From Megascapheus bottae (lineage: Eukaryota > Chordata > Mammalia > Rodentia > Geomyidae), in contig JANJXV010000128.1 of NCBI GenBank assembly GCA_024803745.1, forward strand, positions 2,068,001-2,132,000: a DNA stretch of 64,000 bases. The letters are read 5' to 3'. Positions 63,465-64,000 of the stretch are shown here, in pieces (the stretch's first letter is position 1; every line of letters begins with the position of its first letter). Under the pieces are notes generated by a model. It ran no database searches, was not told the DNA's origin, and was given only the letters and a program-made list of their open reading frames with translations. Position numbers and translations under genes: made by a program.

Positions 63465-63526
63465 CTGCAAGGAACAGATCATCGTGTGGTTGAATTTTCT
63501 AGCTTTCACTTACAACTTTAGAAATT

Positions 63527-63770
63527 GATCAGGCACTCGGATGGCATAGCTCCTGTCATCCCAGCTACTCAGAAGACTGAGATCTGAGGACTGCAGTTCA
63601 AAGCCAGCCCAGGCAGGAAAGTCTGTGAGACTCTTATCTCCAACGAACCACCAAAAACAAAAGCTGGAAGTGGAGGCATGACCCAGATGGTAGAGTGCCA
63701 GCCTTGAAGGAGAAAGGTAAAGGACAGTGCCCAGGCTCTGAGTTCAAGCCCCAAGACTGACATAGCAAAA
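63527..63770 (+). mobile_element. B1-Geo SINE
   Basis: Full composite 60 bp upstream (transcript sense) of exon 1; the tail becomes a GGGA/GAAA run to about 63825. Confidence 0.84.
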
Positions 63771-63924
63771 GAGGGAGGGATGGAAAGAAAAAGAGAGGAA
63801 GAAAGGAAGGGAGGAAGGAATTGGTGCTAAATGAACCCCACAGCTTTCAAGAAAGGGTCCTCCCTGAGTCCCAGACACAGAATCGAGGGTCCTGAGGTGT
63901 CTGTTTCAGTTTGGGGGTTTTTGT

Positions 63925-64000
63925 TTTGGTTTGGTTGGTTGTGGGGTTTGAACTCAGGGCCTGGGCACTGTCCCTGAGCCTCTTTGCGCTCAAGGCTAAA
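63925..64000 (-). mobile_element. B1-Geo or ID-Geo SINE cut by window end
   Basis: Geo half only is visible. Confidence 0.75.

Noticed and set aside
1..64000. Endogenous retrovirus or LTR elements
   Set aside because: I saw no paired LTRs, primer-binding site or gag/pol open frames; the only reverse transcriptase is of L1 type.

Overview
The window is mammalian nuclear DNA covering the middle of one large gene on the minus strand: ITPR2, the type 2 inositol 1,4,5-trisphosphate (IP3) receptor, a tetrameric Ca2+-release channel of the endoplasmic reticulum. I resolved 29 consecutive coding exons. They run from 63306-63464 (first in transcription order) to 1135-1263 (last). They total 4137 nt (1379 codons), all splice phases agree, and there is no stop or frameshift. 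By comparison with remembered human ITPR2 they encode about residues 123-1501: the end of the suppressor domain, the whole IP3-binding core, and the first half of the armadillo/regulatory solenoid. The suppressor start lies beyond the right end; the later regulatory region, transmembrane pore and C-terminus lie beyond the left end. Residue numbers assume 122 upstream residues as in human.

The host looks like a rodent of the Geomyoidea (kangaroo rats, pocket mice, pocket gophers). About 100 SINE copies or pieces are present, built from three modules: a tRNA-like ID monomer (ID), a B1/Alu-like monomer (B1), and a shared right monomer that matches my memory of 'Geo' in the geomyoid IDL-Geo SINE. 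The assignment is inferred from repeats alone. SINE ends are accurate to about 10 bp.

Layout, left to right (reverse of transcription). 1-9 kb: exons 29 and 28, polypurine and polypyrimidine tracts, an old L1 fragment, a tetranucleotide array and an alternating purine-pyrimidine stretch. 9-17 kb: exons 27-22, with NRF-1-like CpG palindromes beside exon 27. 17-25 kb: L1 3' ends, a GAA/GAG tract, exons 21-18. 25.4-26.1 kb: a minisatellite of ZNF143/Staf-like cores followed by four CCAAT boxes, just upstream of exon 18 in transcription. 29-36 kb: exons 17-12. 37.8-38.45 kb: a roughly 20-bp CCACGCCC array touching the exon 11 donor. 38-44 kb: exons 11-7. 44-57 kb: a long repeat-rich stretch with AT-rich DNA, a 2.3-kb L1 with target-site duplication, and the isolated 45-nt exon 6. 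56-63.5 kb: exons 5-1.

All protein-coding content belongs to this one gene; the remaining long open frames are simple repeats, SINEs or L1 remnants. I found no evidence of a new multi-gene system. The best leads are regulatory or structural: a GT microsatellite forming the exon 4 donor, SINE tails abutting the exon 16 and 19 donors, motif-bearing minisatellites, and the modular composite SINEs.
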